From: Thermosipho africanus Ob7
Lineage (GTDB): Bacteria > Thermotogota > Thermotogae > Thermotogales > Fervidobacteriaceae
Direction: 5' to 3'
DNA: 64,000 nt
Assembly (NCBI RefSeq): GCF_003351105.1
Contig: NZ_NKRG01000002.1
Location: 124,001-188,000 of the forward strand
Shown here piece after piece: positions 8,269 to 18,988 of the stretch. The translations under genes and the position numbers were made by a program. The notes under the pieces are model-generated. The model worked only from the letters and a program-made list of their open reading frames with translations, did not search any database and was not told the DNA's origin. Position 1 is the stretch's first letter; the number at the start of each line of letters is the position of its first letter.

Positions 8269-9711
8269 ATGCAGGCATTATATAGAAAATATAGGCCGAA
8301 GTTATTCTCTGAAGTTGTTGGTCAAAATCATGTAAAAACCCTGTTTTTAAATTCATTAAAAAATGGAGAAATCTCACATGCGTATATTTTTGCAGGTCCA
8401 CGTGGTACCGGAAAAACTACTGTTGCAAGGATACTTGCAAAATCTCTTAATTGTGAAAATAAGAATGGAGTTGAACCATGCAATAAATGTAATACTTGCC
8501 AATCAATAGATAATGGTAGTTTTATGGACGTTCTTGAAATAGATGCTGCTTCAAATAGGGGTATAGATGAAATTAGAAAAATACGTGAAACGGTAGGATA
8601 TCACGCAGCCCAGGGAAATTATAAAGTTTATATAATTGATGAAGTTCATATGTTAACAAAAGAAGCTTTTAATGCTCTATTAAAAACACTGGAAGAACCT
8701 CCTTCAAACGTAGTCTTTATACTCGCTACTACCAACCCTGAAAAGATCCCTCAAACTATCATATCAAGATGTCAAGTAATAGATTTTAAGAATTTAACTA
8801 TTGAAGATATTATAAAAAGGCTCGAATTTGTATGTAAAAAAGAAAATATAAATATAAGCCAAGAAGCCTTAAATGAAATTGCAAAAAGGGCAAATGGTGG
8901 AATGAGAGATGCATTAACAATCCTAGAACAAGTATCAAAAAGCTCTTCAAAGGACATTACTATAGAAGATGTTCGTGAAACTCTTGGATTAGTCCCAATA
9001 GAGGTTATTAATGAAATGATTGATAGTATAAAAATTGGAGATATTAAGAAAACCACAGAAATCATTGAAAAAGTTTATTTTTCCGGAAAAGATCCTGAAG
9101 TATTTCTGATGCAACTACTTGAAGAAATGATTTTGAAAATTGAAAGTGGTGATTATGAATTAATTGAATTTTTAAAGCCACTCTCAGAAATTTTAAAAGA
9201 TATAAAATATTCCGAAGAAAAATTAATTTTGATAAAACTTGGTTTTTTAAGCGTCATGAAGTTAAAACCACCTCGAGAAAATATAAAGAAAAATGTCGAA
9301 AAAGCTGAAGAGAATGAACCTATACCTGAAAGTAAACTAAATGATAAAGATTTAGAATCAACTCAAAATGTTGAAAATAAAGAAAAAAAGATCGAAAATA
9401 AAGAAAATATAAGCAAAATAATGGAATATCTAAAACTACATGGAGATTTATCACTTTACGTTGGGCTTTCATTTTCAAAAATTGAAGAGCTCCCTGACAG
9501 AGTTAAAATAACTTTTCCACCAGAGAAAAAAATTCACTATGAGCTTGTTAGAAGTAAAATACATGAATTAGAAAAATTGTATACCTCAAAATTTGGGATC
9601 TTTAAACCCTTTGAAGTAATAATTAAAGAAAATTCAAAAGAAGATGATGTACTTAATAAATTAAAATCATTATTTGGAAATAATTTTATAGTAGAGGGGG
9701 ATAATGAATGA
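8269..9711 (+). CDS. dnaX: DNA polymerase III subunit gamma/tau
   Basis: The clamp-loader ATPase of 480 residues. Visible features are the start MQALYRKYRPKLFSEVVGQ, Walker A GPRGTGKTT (about 45-53), a zinc module with four cysteines (about 64-80), Walker B IIDEVHML and the SRC sensor (TIISRCQ). Residues about 340-380 are a charged low-complexity linker, followed by a C-terminal domain resembling the tau-specific part. Within the linker lies the heptamer A AAA AAG in the reading phase needed for -1 frameshifting, with a -1 frame stop soon after (see separate entry), so a short gamma-like product is possible. It overlaps pilT by 4 nt. Confidence 0.96.
   Translation: MQALYRKYRPKLFSEVVGQNHVKTLFLNSLKNGEISHAYIFAGPRGTGKTTVARILAKSLNCENKNGVEPCNKCNTCQSIDNGSFMDVLEIDAASNRGIDEIRKIRETVGYHAAQGNYKVYIIDEVHMLTKEAFNALLKTLEEPPSNVVFILATTNPEKIPQTIISRCQVIDFKNLTIEDIIKRLEFVCKKENINISQEALNEIAKRANGGMRDALTILEQVSKSSSKDITIEDVRETLGLVPIEVINEMIDSIKIGDIKKTTEIIEKVYFSGKDPEVFLMQLLEEMILKIESGDYELIEFLKPLSEILKDIKYSEEKLILIKLGFLSVMKLKPPRENIKKNVEKAEENEPIPESKLNDKDLESTQNVENKEKKIENKENISKIMEYLKLHGDLSLYVGLSFSKIEELPDRVKITFPPEKKIHYELVRSKIHELEKLYTSKFGIFKPFEVIIKENSKEDDVLNKLKSLFGNNFIVEGDNE
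9384..9401 (+). other. Candidate -1 frameshift site in dnaX
   Basis: The seven bases AAAAAAG at 9384-9390 read A AAA AAG in the dnaX frame, identical to the E. coli dnaX slippery heptamer. After a -1 slip the new frame reads GAT CGA AAA and then stops at TAA 9399-9401, giving a product of about 377 residues that ends in the linker. No clear upstream Shine-Dalgarno-like stimulator or downstream stem was seen, so transcriptional slippage on the A7 run is an equal alternative. Confidence 0.45.
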
Positions 9712-10756
9712 ATGAATTAAATATTGATGAAATAATACTAAAAGCAAATCAATCTCGTGCATCTGATGTACATATATCTGCTAATATGCCCATTATGTTA
9801 AGAGTCGATGGAAACTTAGTAAAACTTCCTGGAGAAAATATTCCAACTGCCCAAGAAATAGAAATAATGGTTGAAAATTTATTTTCAAAACTTGGAATAA
9901 ACTCATTAAAAAAAGAAATAGATTTTTCTTTTTCTATACATAATATTAGAATAAGAGCAAACTTCTACTATGAAAAAAGAAATCCCACTCTTGCTTTAAG
10001 ACTTATACCAAAAAAAATTAGAACAATAGAAGAATTAGGGCTGCCAAAAATATTAAATGAATTTTCAGAAAAAGACCATGGATTAATTCTGGTAGCTGGT
10101 CCTACGGGTAGTGGGAAATCAACAACTCTTGCCGCAATGATTGAACATATAAATTCTCGATTTGCAAAGCATATAATAACAATAGAAGACCCAATTGAAT
10201 ATGTTTTTGACTCAAAAAGATCTTTAATACATCAAAGGGAAGTTGGAACCGATACTGATAGTTTTTCAGATGGGTTAAAATATGCTCTTAGACAAGACCC
10301 AGATGTTATATTAGTAGGAGAAATGAGAGATTTAGAAACAATGTCACTTGCCCTAACAGCTGCAGAAACAGGACACTTGGTATTTGCAACAATTCATACA
10401 AATTCAGCTGCCTCTGCTCCTGAAAGAATAATTGACGTTTTTCCAGCCCATCAACAAAAGCAAATAGCTCTTCAACTTGCAAATACGCTGATAGCAGTAA
10501 TATTCCAGAGATTAGTTCCTAAAAAAGATTTTGGAGTTGTTGCAGTTGATGAAATAATGATAGCTACACCTGCTATAAAGAACCTTATTAGAGAAAATAA
10601 ATTACATCAAATAGAAGGCGTAATGCAAACAAGCAAAAAACAAGGAAATATATTATTTGATGACGCGCTTATCGATGCATTCTTAAAAGGTGTCATAACA
10701 AAACAAGCAGTTTTAGAAAACGCTAGAAATATTGAGGAGGTGTCTAAAAAGATAGG

Positions 10757-10769
<13 letters not shown>
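9708..10769 (+). CDS. pilT: PilT-type twitching motility ATPase
   Basis: A 353-residue hexameric secretion ATPase that drives type IV pilus retraction. It has an N-terminal PAS-like domain (about 1-100) and a RecA-like ATPase with Walker [11 protein letters not shown] (about 134-143), Asp box motif [12 protein letters not shown], Walker B region [13 protein letters not shown] and His box [14 protein letters not shown]. The AIRNLIRE motif typical of PilT retraction ATPases is represented by [12 protein letters not shown] 9708 overlaps the dnaX stop by 4 nt. No other pilus genes lie nearby, so its partners must be elsewhere in the genome. Confidence 0.94.
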
Positions 10770-12449
<1,680 letters not shown>

Positions 12450-12460
12450 GGGGGATTATT

Positions 12461-13726
12461 TTGAGCAATAATGATGCTTATAATATAAAAGATTTAGAAA
12501 GCATGACAATAAGAGATTTGTACAAACTCGCTAAAGAATATGATATTCCCAGATACACCTCTTTAAAAAAACAGGATTTAATATTTGCAATCTTAGAAGC
12601 AAGGGCCCAATCAGAAGGATACTTTTTTGGAGAAGGTGTTTTAGAAGTACACCCTGATGGGTTTGGCTTTTTAAGAAGTCTAGAAAGTATGTTACCAAGC
12701 TCCAAAGATATATACATCTCAAATTCTCAAATAAGAAAATTCAACCTAAATACCGGTGATATTATATCTGGTGTAATTAGACCCCCAAAAGAAGGCGAAA
12801 GATTTTTTGCAATGATAAAAATTGAGGCGGTAAATTATAAAGACCCAGAGTTTGCAAACGAAAGAGTTAATTTTGAAAATTTAACAGCATGCTATCCTGA
12901 CAAACAATTTTTCTTAGAAACAAACAAAGATACATACTCTACAAGATTAATTGATTTATTTTCCCCAATAGGCAAAGGACAAAGAGGTATGATAGTTGCT
13001 CCACCAAAAGCTGGAAAAACGACTATTTTAAAAGAAATTGCAAATGGAATTGCAAAAAATCATCCAGATACAATAAGAATAGTTCTTTTAATAGATGAAA
13101 GGCCAGAAGAAGTAACAGATATAAAGGAGTCAGTTAATGCATGGGTAATTGCTGCACCTTTTGATATGCCACCTGATAAACAAATTAAAAAAGCAGAACT
13201 TACACTTGAAATGGCAAAAAGACTTGTGGAATTTGGCTACGATGTTGTTATTTTAATGGACAGTCTGACAAGGCTTGCAAGGGTGTATAATATAAATGTT
13301 CCACCAAGTGGTAAACTTCTTTCTGGTGGTGTAGATCCTGCAGCGCTTTACAAACCCAAACACTTTTTTGGAGCAGCTCGTAATACAAAAGAAGGTGGAA
13401 GTTTGACAATAATTGCAACTTCTTTGATCGAAACGGGGTCAAAAATGGATGAAGTAATTTTCGAAGAGTTTAAAGGAACTGGAAATATGGAACTCGTTCT
13501 CTCAAGACAACTTGCTAATAAAAGGATTTTCCCTGCAATCAATATTATGTTATCTGGAACAAGGAGAGAAGAGTTACTACTTAGCAATGAAAAATTAAAA
13601 AAGTTGTGGCTTTTAAGAAAAATGTTGTCTTCAATGAGTGAAGAAGAGGGATTAAAGCTTATCCTCAATAAAATGAAAGAAACAAACACAAATGAAGATT
13701 TTCTTGCATTAATTGATCTTCAATAG
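12461..13726 (+). CDS. rho: Transcription termination factor Rho
   Basis: An RNA helicase that ends transcription at Rho-dependent sites. The 421-residue product has the Rho N-terminal helical domain (about 8-45), an OSB/cold-shock RNA-binding domain (about 55-125; [14 protein letters not shown]), and the ATPase with Walker [10 protein letters not shown] (about 182-190), Walker [18 protein letters not shown]-loop [14 protein letters not shown] and R-loop. The start TTG 12461 is preceded by TAGGGGGGAT at good spacing; no better ATG is upstream. It lies 11 nt after upp. Confidence 0.97.
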   Translation: MSNNDAYNIKDLESMTIRDLYKLAKEYDIPRYTSLKKQDLIFAILEARAQSEGYFFGEGVLEVHPDGFGFLRSLESMLPSSKDIYISNSQIRKFNLNTGDIISGVIRPPKEGERFFAMIKIEAVNYKDPEFANERVNFENLTACYPDKQFFLETNKDTYSTRLIDLFSPIGKGQRGMIVAPPKAGKTTILKEIANGIAKNHPDTIRIVLLIDERPEEVTDIKESVNAWVIAAPFDMPPDKQIKKAELTLEMAKRLVEFGYDVVILMDSLTRLARVYNINVPPSGKLLSGGVDPAALYKPKHFFGAARNTKEGGSLTIIATSLIETGSKMDEVIFEEFKGTGNMELVLSRQLANKRIFPAINIMLSGTRREELLLSNEKLKKLWLLRKMLSSMSEEEGLKLILNKMKETNTNEDFLALIDLQ

Positions 13727-13740
13727 TGAGGTAATATTTT

Positions 13741-14841
13741 ATGAAAAGATTTTTAATTCTGATTATGTTTATCATTATTTTAAATACGTTATTTTCTTTC
13801 GAAAAAAAAGCAATAGAATATTATCAAGCAGGCCTCAATGCATATCAACAAAGCAACTATGAAAAAGCACTTTACTATTTTGAAAAAGCCCTTGTTATTG
13901 ATCCTTCAATTGAAGGGTATGATACTTCGTTAAAATTTAAAGCAGGAATATCAGCTTATATGATTGGGAACTATGAAAAGGCTAAAGCTTATCTTTCAGG
14001 GTATACCGAAAATCCATTTGTAAAAGAGCTTTTGAATGATATTTTAAAAAATTCAACATCCACATCAGAAGAATGGAGTAATTGGATTGAAAAGTATAAA
14101 CCAATTGAATTACCTGCTTCAACTGAGACTACAAATAAGAAAAACAATTCAAAATTGATACTTTTCTTAATTACTTTTTTATCATCCTTTGTAATTTTAC
14201 TTATAATGGAGTTAAGGGTTATAAAAGCTAAAAAAACTTATCCTCAGCCTCTTGAAACAAAAAAAGAAATTGAACAACTTACAACAAAAACTTCAGGAAT
14301 TATTTTTAATGAAAACGAAGAATTAATTCCTGAAAATTCTTATACTATGGATTTTAATGAACTTATAAATAAAGAGCTCTCATTCTTATCTGAATTATTT
14401 GAGGAACTTGAAGAAATAGAAAATAATAATGAAGAAGAAATAAAAAGTGACATTGAAAATAATGTAAAAAACTCCCCTCCTGAAATTATAGCTGAAAAAG
14501 CAAACAAAGAAGAAGAAAATGTGGATATTGATGAAGTTATTGAAGAAATAGATGAATTAGAAGAAATGGTATCTGATCAAAATGAAAAATTAATCAAAAG
14601 CGAAGTTGAACATTCATTAATTGAAAAAATTAAAAACCTTGAAATTTCTTTCTCAGAAGAAAGTAGTGGAGAACTTCCAATTGAAATTGCAGAAGAATTT
14701 TCATCATTAAATATAGAAGAAGTATTTTCAAAATTGGATGAAAAAGAAGAGCTTGAAGAAGGGGAATTAAAATTAATAACAGAAAAACTAAAAGAATTCA
14801 TTTCAAATCAAAACCAAAAAGAAGAGGAGGAGATTATATAA
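13741..14841 (+). CDS. Exported TPR protein with acidic C-terminal region
   Basis: A 366-residue protein with a signal peptide or N-terminal anchor (residues 1-19), then tetratricopeptide-like helices (about 20-110; YYQAGLNAYQQSNYEKALYY and the repeat after it), then a second hydrophobic segment at about 138-158 (LILFLITFLSSFVILLIMEL) and a long Glu-rich, probably disordered or coiled-coil tail to the end. The likely topology is TPR outside and acidic tail inside the cytoplasm. The TPR would bind partner proteins. It follows rho by 14 nt and is tightly coupled to two more envelope genes. I do not recognise a named family. Confidence 0.8.
   Translation: MKRFLILIMFIIILNTLFSFEKKAIEYYQAGLNAYQQSNYEKALYYFEKALVIDPSIEGYDTSLKFKAGISAYMIGNYEKAKAYLSGYTENPFVKELLNDILKNSTSTSEEWSNWIEKYKPIELPASTETTNKKNNSKLILFLITFLSSFVILLIMELRVIKAKKTYPQPLETKKEIEQLTTKTSGIIFNENEELIPENSYTMDFNELINKELSFLSELFEELEEIENNNEEEIKSDIENNVKNSPPEIIAEKANKEEENVDIDEVIEEIDELEEMVSDQNEKLIKSEVEHSLIEKIKNLEISFSEESSGELPIEIAEEFSSLNIEEVFSKLDEKEELEEGELKLITEKLKEFISNQNQKEEEEII
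14824..14832 (+). promoter_or_regulatory. Shine-Dalgarno pointing to an AUA start
   Basis: GAGGAGGAG lies inside the last codons of the TPR gene. Its core AGGAGG (14825-14830) is 7 nt from ATA 14838 and 67 nt from the first ATG of the following frame, so it supports initiation at ATA. Confidence 0.6.
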
Positions 14842-15428
14842 GAAAAACTATACTTTTTCTAACACTTCTTCCATTAATTATTTTTTCTGACTCTTCTATG
14901 TTTAATTTCATAGAAAATATTGCTGGTAAAAGAGATTTTTTTATATATGGAACTCTACATTTTGATGTATATGATCAAAATAATAAGAATCTACAAAGCG
15001 ATATAACATTAGATGCAACGATACTCAATTTAGAGCATTTTTTTGTCCAAATTTACAAACCCGAATTTTTAAAAGATATACAAATAGAATTTAATAGTCT
15101 TACAAAAACAACGTATTACAAATATAATAACTATAAAGTTGTAGATGTTTCTGCAATTGATCTTGACTATATTTATGAAATTTTAAAAACAATTTTTAGC
15201 TTTTTATCTTCTTCACTTTTTACAATATATGAAGATCAAGAAAATTTAACCTTAATCCCCGCAGGTGCCCCATTCTTGAAAAGATTAGGCTTAGAACCAA
15301 CTAAAATTAGTGTTTATTTTGATAAAGACTCATTGAAAAAAATTATGTTTACCACCGATGATAGTACTGAAAATATTACAATTACATTTGATAAATTTCA
15401 AATTCTAAACTTAGAAAATCAGAGGTGA
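14838..15428 (+). CDS. Exported hypothetical protein, apparent AUA start
   Basis: The first ATG of this frame is at 14898, but it has no ribosome binding site. The frame stays open upstream to ATA 14838, which sits 7 nt behind AGGAGG, overlaps the previous stop as ATAA (the usual overlap here is ATGA), and yields a convincing signal peptide: Met, Arg-Lys, then TILFLTLLPLIIF. No ATG, GTG or TTG is available between. From ATA the protein has 196 residues, mostly beta-rich, with the look of a small periplasmic lipoprotein-carrier-like fold (LolA/YhhN-like folds are possible), but I do not recognise a family. A sequence error turning ATG into ATA is the main alternative. Confidence 0.65.
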   Translation: MRKTILFLTLLPLIIFSDSSMFNFIENIAGKRDFFIYGTLHFDVYDQNNKNLQSDITLDATILNLEHFFVQIYKPEFLKDIQIEFNSLTKTTYYKYNNYKVVDVSAIDLDYIYEILKTIFSFLSSSLFTIYEDQENLTLIPAGAPFLKRLGLEPTKISVYFDKDSLKKIMFTTDDSTENITITFDKFQILNLENQR

Positions 15429-15434
15429 ATCATT

Positions 15435-15959
15435 ATGAAAAAGATTTTTGCAATACTTATTATTTTGACTATCTTTTCTCTAATTTTTTCAAATGAAACT
15501 TTTCTAGATTTTTGTATTGGATGGAATCTTGGAAAATTCTCAAATTATGGCTTAAATTTTGGTTTTTCAAATAACTTGTTTAATATACAATGGATATTTA
15601 ATTTCTCAGAAAACTTTGATCACAAAATTTTTGTAGATTCTGCTATAGCAAAGTTTGAAAATATAAGTTTTGGACCTATTCTATTTGTTAACAACACAAC
15701 ATATGATAGCACATCACTATATATTGAAGCTGGGCTCAAAACTTCTCTTTATATTCCTGATATAGAAATTTCTCTATCACTTACATACCCATTAAATAAA
15801 GAAGTAAATTATAACCTCACTGATTTTCTACTAGTTAATCTAAAATACATCGTTCCCCACCCAAATACAAAAAAAATTTGGCGTGATAAGCTTTTTTTGC
15901 TAATAAGTTATTCTAAAAAAACTGTCTTTTTTGGAGTAGGACTATCTGAACCATTTTAA
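15435..15959 (+). CDS. Exported protein, possible small outer membrane beta-barrel
   Basis: A 174-residue protein with a clear signal peptide ([19 protein letters not shown]). The mature part alternates aromatic and polar residues in short strands ([41 protein letters not shown]) in the style of outer membrane beta-barrels, and it ends in Phe (LSEPF), typical of barrel C-termini. I do not recognise a family. It is 6 nt downstream of another exported protein and follows a TPR membrane protein, so the three may form an envelope unit. Confidence 0.7.
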   Translation: MKKIFAILIILTIFSLIFSNETFLDFCIGWNLGKFSNYGLNFGFSNNLFNIQWIFNFSENFDHKIFVDSAIAKFENISFGPILFVNNTTYDSTSLYIEAGLKTSLYIPDIEISLSLTYPLNKEVNYNLTDFLLVNLKYIVPHPNTKKIWRDKLFLLISYSKKTVFFGVGLSEPF

Positions 15960-15983
15960 TAAAATAGCTTTGGAGGAAATTTA

Positions 15984-16436
15984 ATGGAAATCTATCCAAA
16001 TGTTACCAGCATAGATTTAAAAAAACTTATTGATATGGGAATAGATTTATTTATTTTTGATTTTGATAACACTATTAATAAATGGAAAGAAAGCAAAATT
16101 CCAAACGAAATAATTCAAATTTTTAATTATCTTGAAAAAAATGGTGCAAAAATAATAATTGTTTCGAATGGAAAACCAAGAAATTTAAACGTAAATGTTA
16201 AAACCCTTTGGCTTGCAAGAAAACCCTTACCTTTTAAATTTAAAAAATACTTGAAAGAAAAGAATATAAAATATAATAAAGCAGTAGTTATTGGTGATCA
16301 ATTATTTACTGATATGCTTTTTGGAAAGCTTTTGAATGCGTATTTAATAAAAGTCGAACCACTTGATACACAGAAAGAATTTTTCATAACAAAAATTCTT
16401 AGATTTTTTGAAAAAATAGTCTTGAAATTTTTTTAG
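15984..16436 (+). CDS. YqeG-like HAD-superfamily phosphatase
   Basis: A 150-residue HAD (subfamily IIIA) phosphatase of the YqeG type. The nucleophile motif is FIFDFDNTINKW (two Asp in DFDNT), followed by IIIVSNGKPRN (motif II Ser) and VVIGDQLFTDMLFG (motif III/IV Asp pair). The start ATG 15984 has TGGAGGAAA at ideal spacing. Members of this family are small, capless phosphatases; the substrate is not settled. The gene is the last protein gene before tRNA-Ser, whose promoter lies inside its 3' end. Confidence 0.9.
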   Translation: MEIYPNVTSIDLKKLIDMGIDLFIFDFDNTINKWKESKIPNEIIQIFNYLEKNGAKIIIVSNGKPRNLNVNVKTLWLARKPLPFKFKKYLKEKNIKYNKAVVIGDQLFTDMLFGKLLNAYLIKVEPLDTQKEFFITKILRFFEKIVLKFF

Positions 16437-16449
16437 AGTATGTTATAAT
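16422..16449 (+). promoter_or_regulatory. Promoter of tRNA-Ser
   Basis: A -35 box TTGAAA (16422-16427) and a perfect -10 box TATAAT (16444-16449) with a 16-nt spacer lie just upstream of the tRNA, placing the start close to its 5' end. The -35 lies within the end of the YqeG-like gene. Confidence 0.75.
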
Positions 16450-16456
16450 AGCTTGT

Positions 16457-16547
16457 GGAGGCGTGTTCCGAACTGGCTAAGGGGCCGGTCTTGAAAACCG
16501 GTGGGGGTTACACCCCCGTGTGGGTTCGAGTCCCACCGCCTCCGCCA
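16457..16547 (+). tRNA. tRNA-Ser (anticodon TGA), CCA encoded
   Basis: Acceptor arm GGAGGCG pairs with CGCCTCC, followed by G and an encoded CCA. The anticodon stem CCGGT/ACCGG encloses loop CTTGAAA, anticodon TGA at 16492-16494. A long variable arm (GGGGG...CCCCC) and T-arm TGGGTTCGAGTCCCA confirm a class II serine tRNA reading UCA-type codons. Confidence 0.97.
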
Positions 16548-16560
16548 AATATGAAATGGT

Positions 16561-16587
16561 CCCCATCCATTGAGGATGGGGTTTTTT
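16561..16587 (+). terminator. Rho-independent terminator of tRNA-Ser
   Basis: CCCCATCC (16561-16568) pairs with GGATGGGG (16574-16581) across a 5-nt loop and is followed by TTTTTT. It ends transcription 14 nt after the tRNA CCA. Confidence 0.92.
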
Positions 16588-16621
16588 CTATTTTTTCAAA
16601 CAGATTTTATATACAATAACA

Positions 16622-18277
16622 CTAATTACTTAAATTTTCCCATATATTCTCAATTTCAGCTTCATAAGTTTTAAAAATTTCCAAAATCTTAGGGTTAAAT
16701 TCATCTGGTGAAGTTCTTCCATCTCCATTTAGCATAATCTCCAAAGCTTTTTTGTGAGTAAACGGTTTTTTATATGGTCTTTTTGACCTTAAAGCATCAT
16801 AAACATCTACTATGTTTACAATTTGCGCTTCAATTGGTATCTGATCTCCTTTTAGTCCATAGGGATATCCTTTTCCATTAAATTTTTCATGATGATACAA
16901 AGCTATCCTTTTTGCAATTTCTAATCTTTCATCTCCATCCAGTATTTCTGCCCCCCAAATCGTATGTTTCTTCATAATTTTCCATTCTTCACTAGACAAA
17001 GAAGAAGGCTTTCTCAATATTTCCGGTGGAACTTTTATCTTTCCAATATCATGCAATGCCGAATATAAATATATCTTTTTAACCAAATTATCTGGTAGTT
17101 TCATCTTTTCTGCTAAAAATTTTGATAAAACTTGAACTCTTTTAATGTGATTACCGGTATCTTCATCAAAACCTTCAACAATAGTCGCCATTTTTTCAAT
17201 AAATAGTTCGTACGTAGTTTCAAGCTCTCCAGAATATTTTTCTATTTCTTTATAAGCTTCTTCCAGCTCTTCATTTGTAGCTTTAAGTTCTTGAAAGTTC
17301 GCTTCAATTATTGAAATCATATCGGCAATCTCATTAACCAAAACATCAATTTCTTCAATTTCAGTATTAATTTTTGAACCATCAAATTCTTGATTAGTTA
17401 AATATCTTTTTGTTTCATCTATAATGTTTTCAATTGGAACTCTAATGTTAGAATTTAATTCTTCTTCCACATTATTATCAGTCAAATGTCCTAAGACTAA
17501 AATTCCTAAAACAATTGTAATTGTAATTAAAAAGTTTGGGAGCAATCTAATTACATAATTTTCATATACTACAATATAGATATCTCCTAAAGCTTTTTGA
17601 AATAACAATACATTAAAGTTATAAATTCTATATTTTTTATCGTGATCAATTTTTAATTTTCGCCCTATAATTTTCTTATTATTACTATAAATCACTGTGT
17701 TATCTTGATCGATTAAAATAACATTTCTATCTAAAATATGAGTAATAATATAGTTAGGATTTATATCAACACCTAAAACTCCGTATCCATTTTTCATTTC
17801 AACATATTTTGATATAGTTAAAATAATTTCACTAGTGATAGCATCAATATATGGCGGGGAAACTTGGAAAAAATCCTTTTTTTCTAAAGATTTTTTAAAC
17901 CAGGGTCTATCTTTGGGCAATAAATTTTCTGGGATTTTAGCCTCAGGAATAAAGACAAGGTTCTTTTCAGGAAGAGAAAAATAAACGTGCTCTATCATAT
18001 TTTTGTAATTTTCATAGAAAAGTTTTAAAATATTTTCAAGATTTTTCTTATCTTCAAATAAACTTTTGTCCTGGCTTAAAACATTTAAAAAATTTCCAAC
18101 ATGTAATCCCAAATCATTCCACTCGCGCACAGATTTGGAAAGTTGTAATTCCAATTGAAAAAACATAGCTCTTATTCCTAAAAGCGTCATAATGATTCCA
18201 GCAATTATTCCAATAATTACAATCGGCAAAATAATATGGTTTCTTATTTTCCTTTTTATAAAGTGATTGATTGTCAA
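16622..18277 (-). CDS. Membrane HD-GYP sensor phosphodiesterase
   Basis: A 551-residue sensor that probably degrades cyclic di-GMP. It has an N-terminal membrane helix (about 12-35), an extracellular Cache-type domain (about 40-235; DRPWFKKSLEKKDFFQVSPP), a second membrane helix (about 250-270), a HAMP-like and coiled-coil linker (about 285-380) and an HD-GYP domain with HDIGK, HHEKFNGKGYP and DVYDALRSKRPYKK. All HD-GYP signature residues are present. TTG 18277, preceded by GGGAGTGAT, is preferred over the in-frame TTG 18307, which lacks a site. It is divergent from tdk. The Cache ligand is unknown. Confidence 0.92.
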   Translation of the reverse strand: MTINHFIKRKIRNHIILPIVIIGIIAGIIMTLLGIRAMFFQLELQLSKSVREWNDLGLHVGNFLNVLSQDKSLFEDKKNLENILKLFYENYKNMIEHVYFSLPEKNLVFIPEAKIPENLLPKDRPWFKKSLEKKDFFQVSPPYIDAITSEIILTISKYVEMKNGYGVLGVDINPNYIITHILDRNVILIDQDNTVIYSNNKKIIGRKLKIDHDKKYRIYNFNVLLFQKALGDIYIVVYENYVIRLLPNFLITITIVLGILVLGHLTDNNVEEELNSNIRVPIENIIDETKRYLTNQEFDGSKINTEIEEIDVLVNEIADMISIIEANFQELKATNEELEEAYKEIEKYSGELETTYELFIEKMATIVEGFDEDTGNHIKRVQVLSKFLAEKMKLPDNLVKKIYLYSALHDIGKIKVPPEILRKPSSLSSEEWKIMKKHTIWGAEILDGDERLEIAKRIALYHHEKFNGKGYPYGLKGDQIPIEAQIVNIVDVYDALRSKRPYKKPFTHKKALEIMLNGDGRTSPDEFNPKILEIFKTYEAEIENIWENLSN

Positions 18278-18415
18278 TCTATCACTCCCAATGCTATTTT
18301 TATACAATTTATATACAACTTAATTTTATCATAAAAATCTTTTATATAAAATGGTATATAATATAAAGTGTAGTAGGCATATAACTCAAAAAGATCATTT
18401 AATTGGAGGGAAAAT

Positions 18416-18976
18416 ATGGTAGGAAAACTAACAGTAATCACTGGACCAATGTATTCTGGTAAAACCACTGAACTTTTATCATTTGTAGAAATCTATAATA
18501 TAGGGAAGAAAAAAACAATTGTCTTTAAGCCATCGATCGATAACAGATATGGAGAAGACATAGTTTCAACACATACGGGATTTAAAGTAAAAGCTCATAA
18601 AATCTCAAAATCAATCGAAATATTAAATCATATTTCAAATAATATCGATGCAGTATTTATAGATGAAGTACAATTCTTTGACGAAGAATTGATAAATGTA
18701 GTCAGAAATCTTATCTTTAAAGGTATCGATGTTTACTGTGCAGGTCTTGATATCTCATATCTAGAAAAGCCTTTTAAAACAACGGCAAATTTACTGGCAA
18801 TTGCAGATGAAGTTATTAAAAAGAAAGCCGTATGTGAAAAATGTGGAGAACATAGAGCGACTTATTCTTTTAAAATTACTCAAGATGATAAAGAAATAGA
18901 TATTGGTGGAAAAGAAAAATATATAGCTTTATGTAGAGAATGCTTAAAAAAAATAAAAGTTAATAAAACACTATAG
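18416..18976 (+). CDS. tdk: Thymidine kinase
   Basis: A 186-residue type II thymidine kinase that phosphorylates thymidine for dTTP salvage. It has the P-loop GPMYSGKTTELL (residues 9-20), the DEVQFF motif (Walker B), the substrate loop region GLDISYLEKPFKTTANLLA and a zinc-binding pair of CxxC motifs (CEKCG and CREC). The start ATG 18416 follows TGGAGGGAAA. The next gene begins 12 nt after its stop. A TATAAT-like box lies around 18356-18364 in the divergent promoter region shared with the HD-GYP gene. Confidence 0.96.
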   Translation: MVGKLTVITGPMYSGKTTELLSFVEIYNIGKKKTIVFKPSIDNRYGEDIVSTHTGFKVKAHKISKSIEILNHISNNIDAVFIDEVQFFDEELINVVRNLIFKGIDVYCAGLDISYLEKPFKTTANLLAIADEVIKKKAVCEKCGEHRATYSFKITQDDKEIDIGGKEKYIALCRECLKKIKVNKTL

Positions 18977-18988
18977 GAGGTGAAATTC

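Noticed and set aside
14380-14820. Tandem repeat in the acidic tail of the TPR protein
   Set aside because: Repeated GAA/GAAGAA reflects Glu-rich coding and not a true DNA repeat with constant period.
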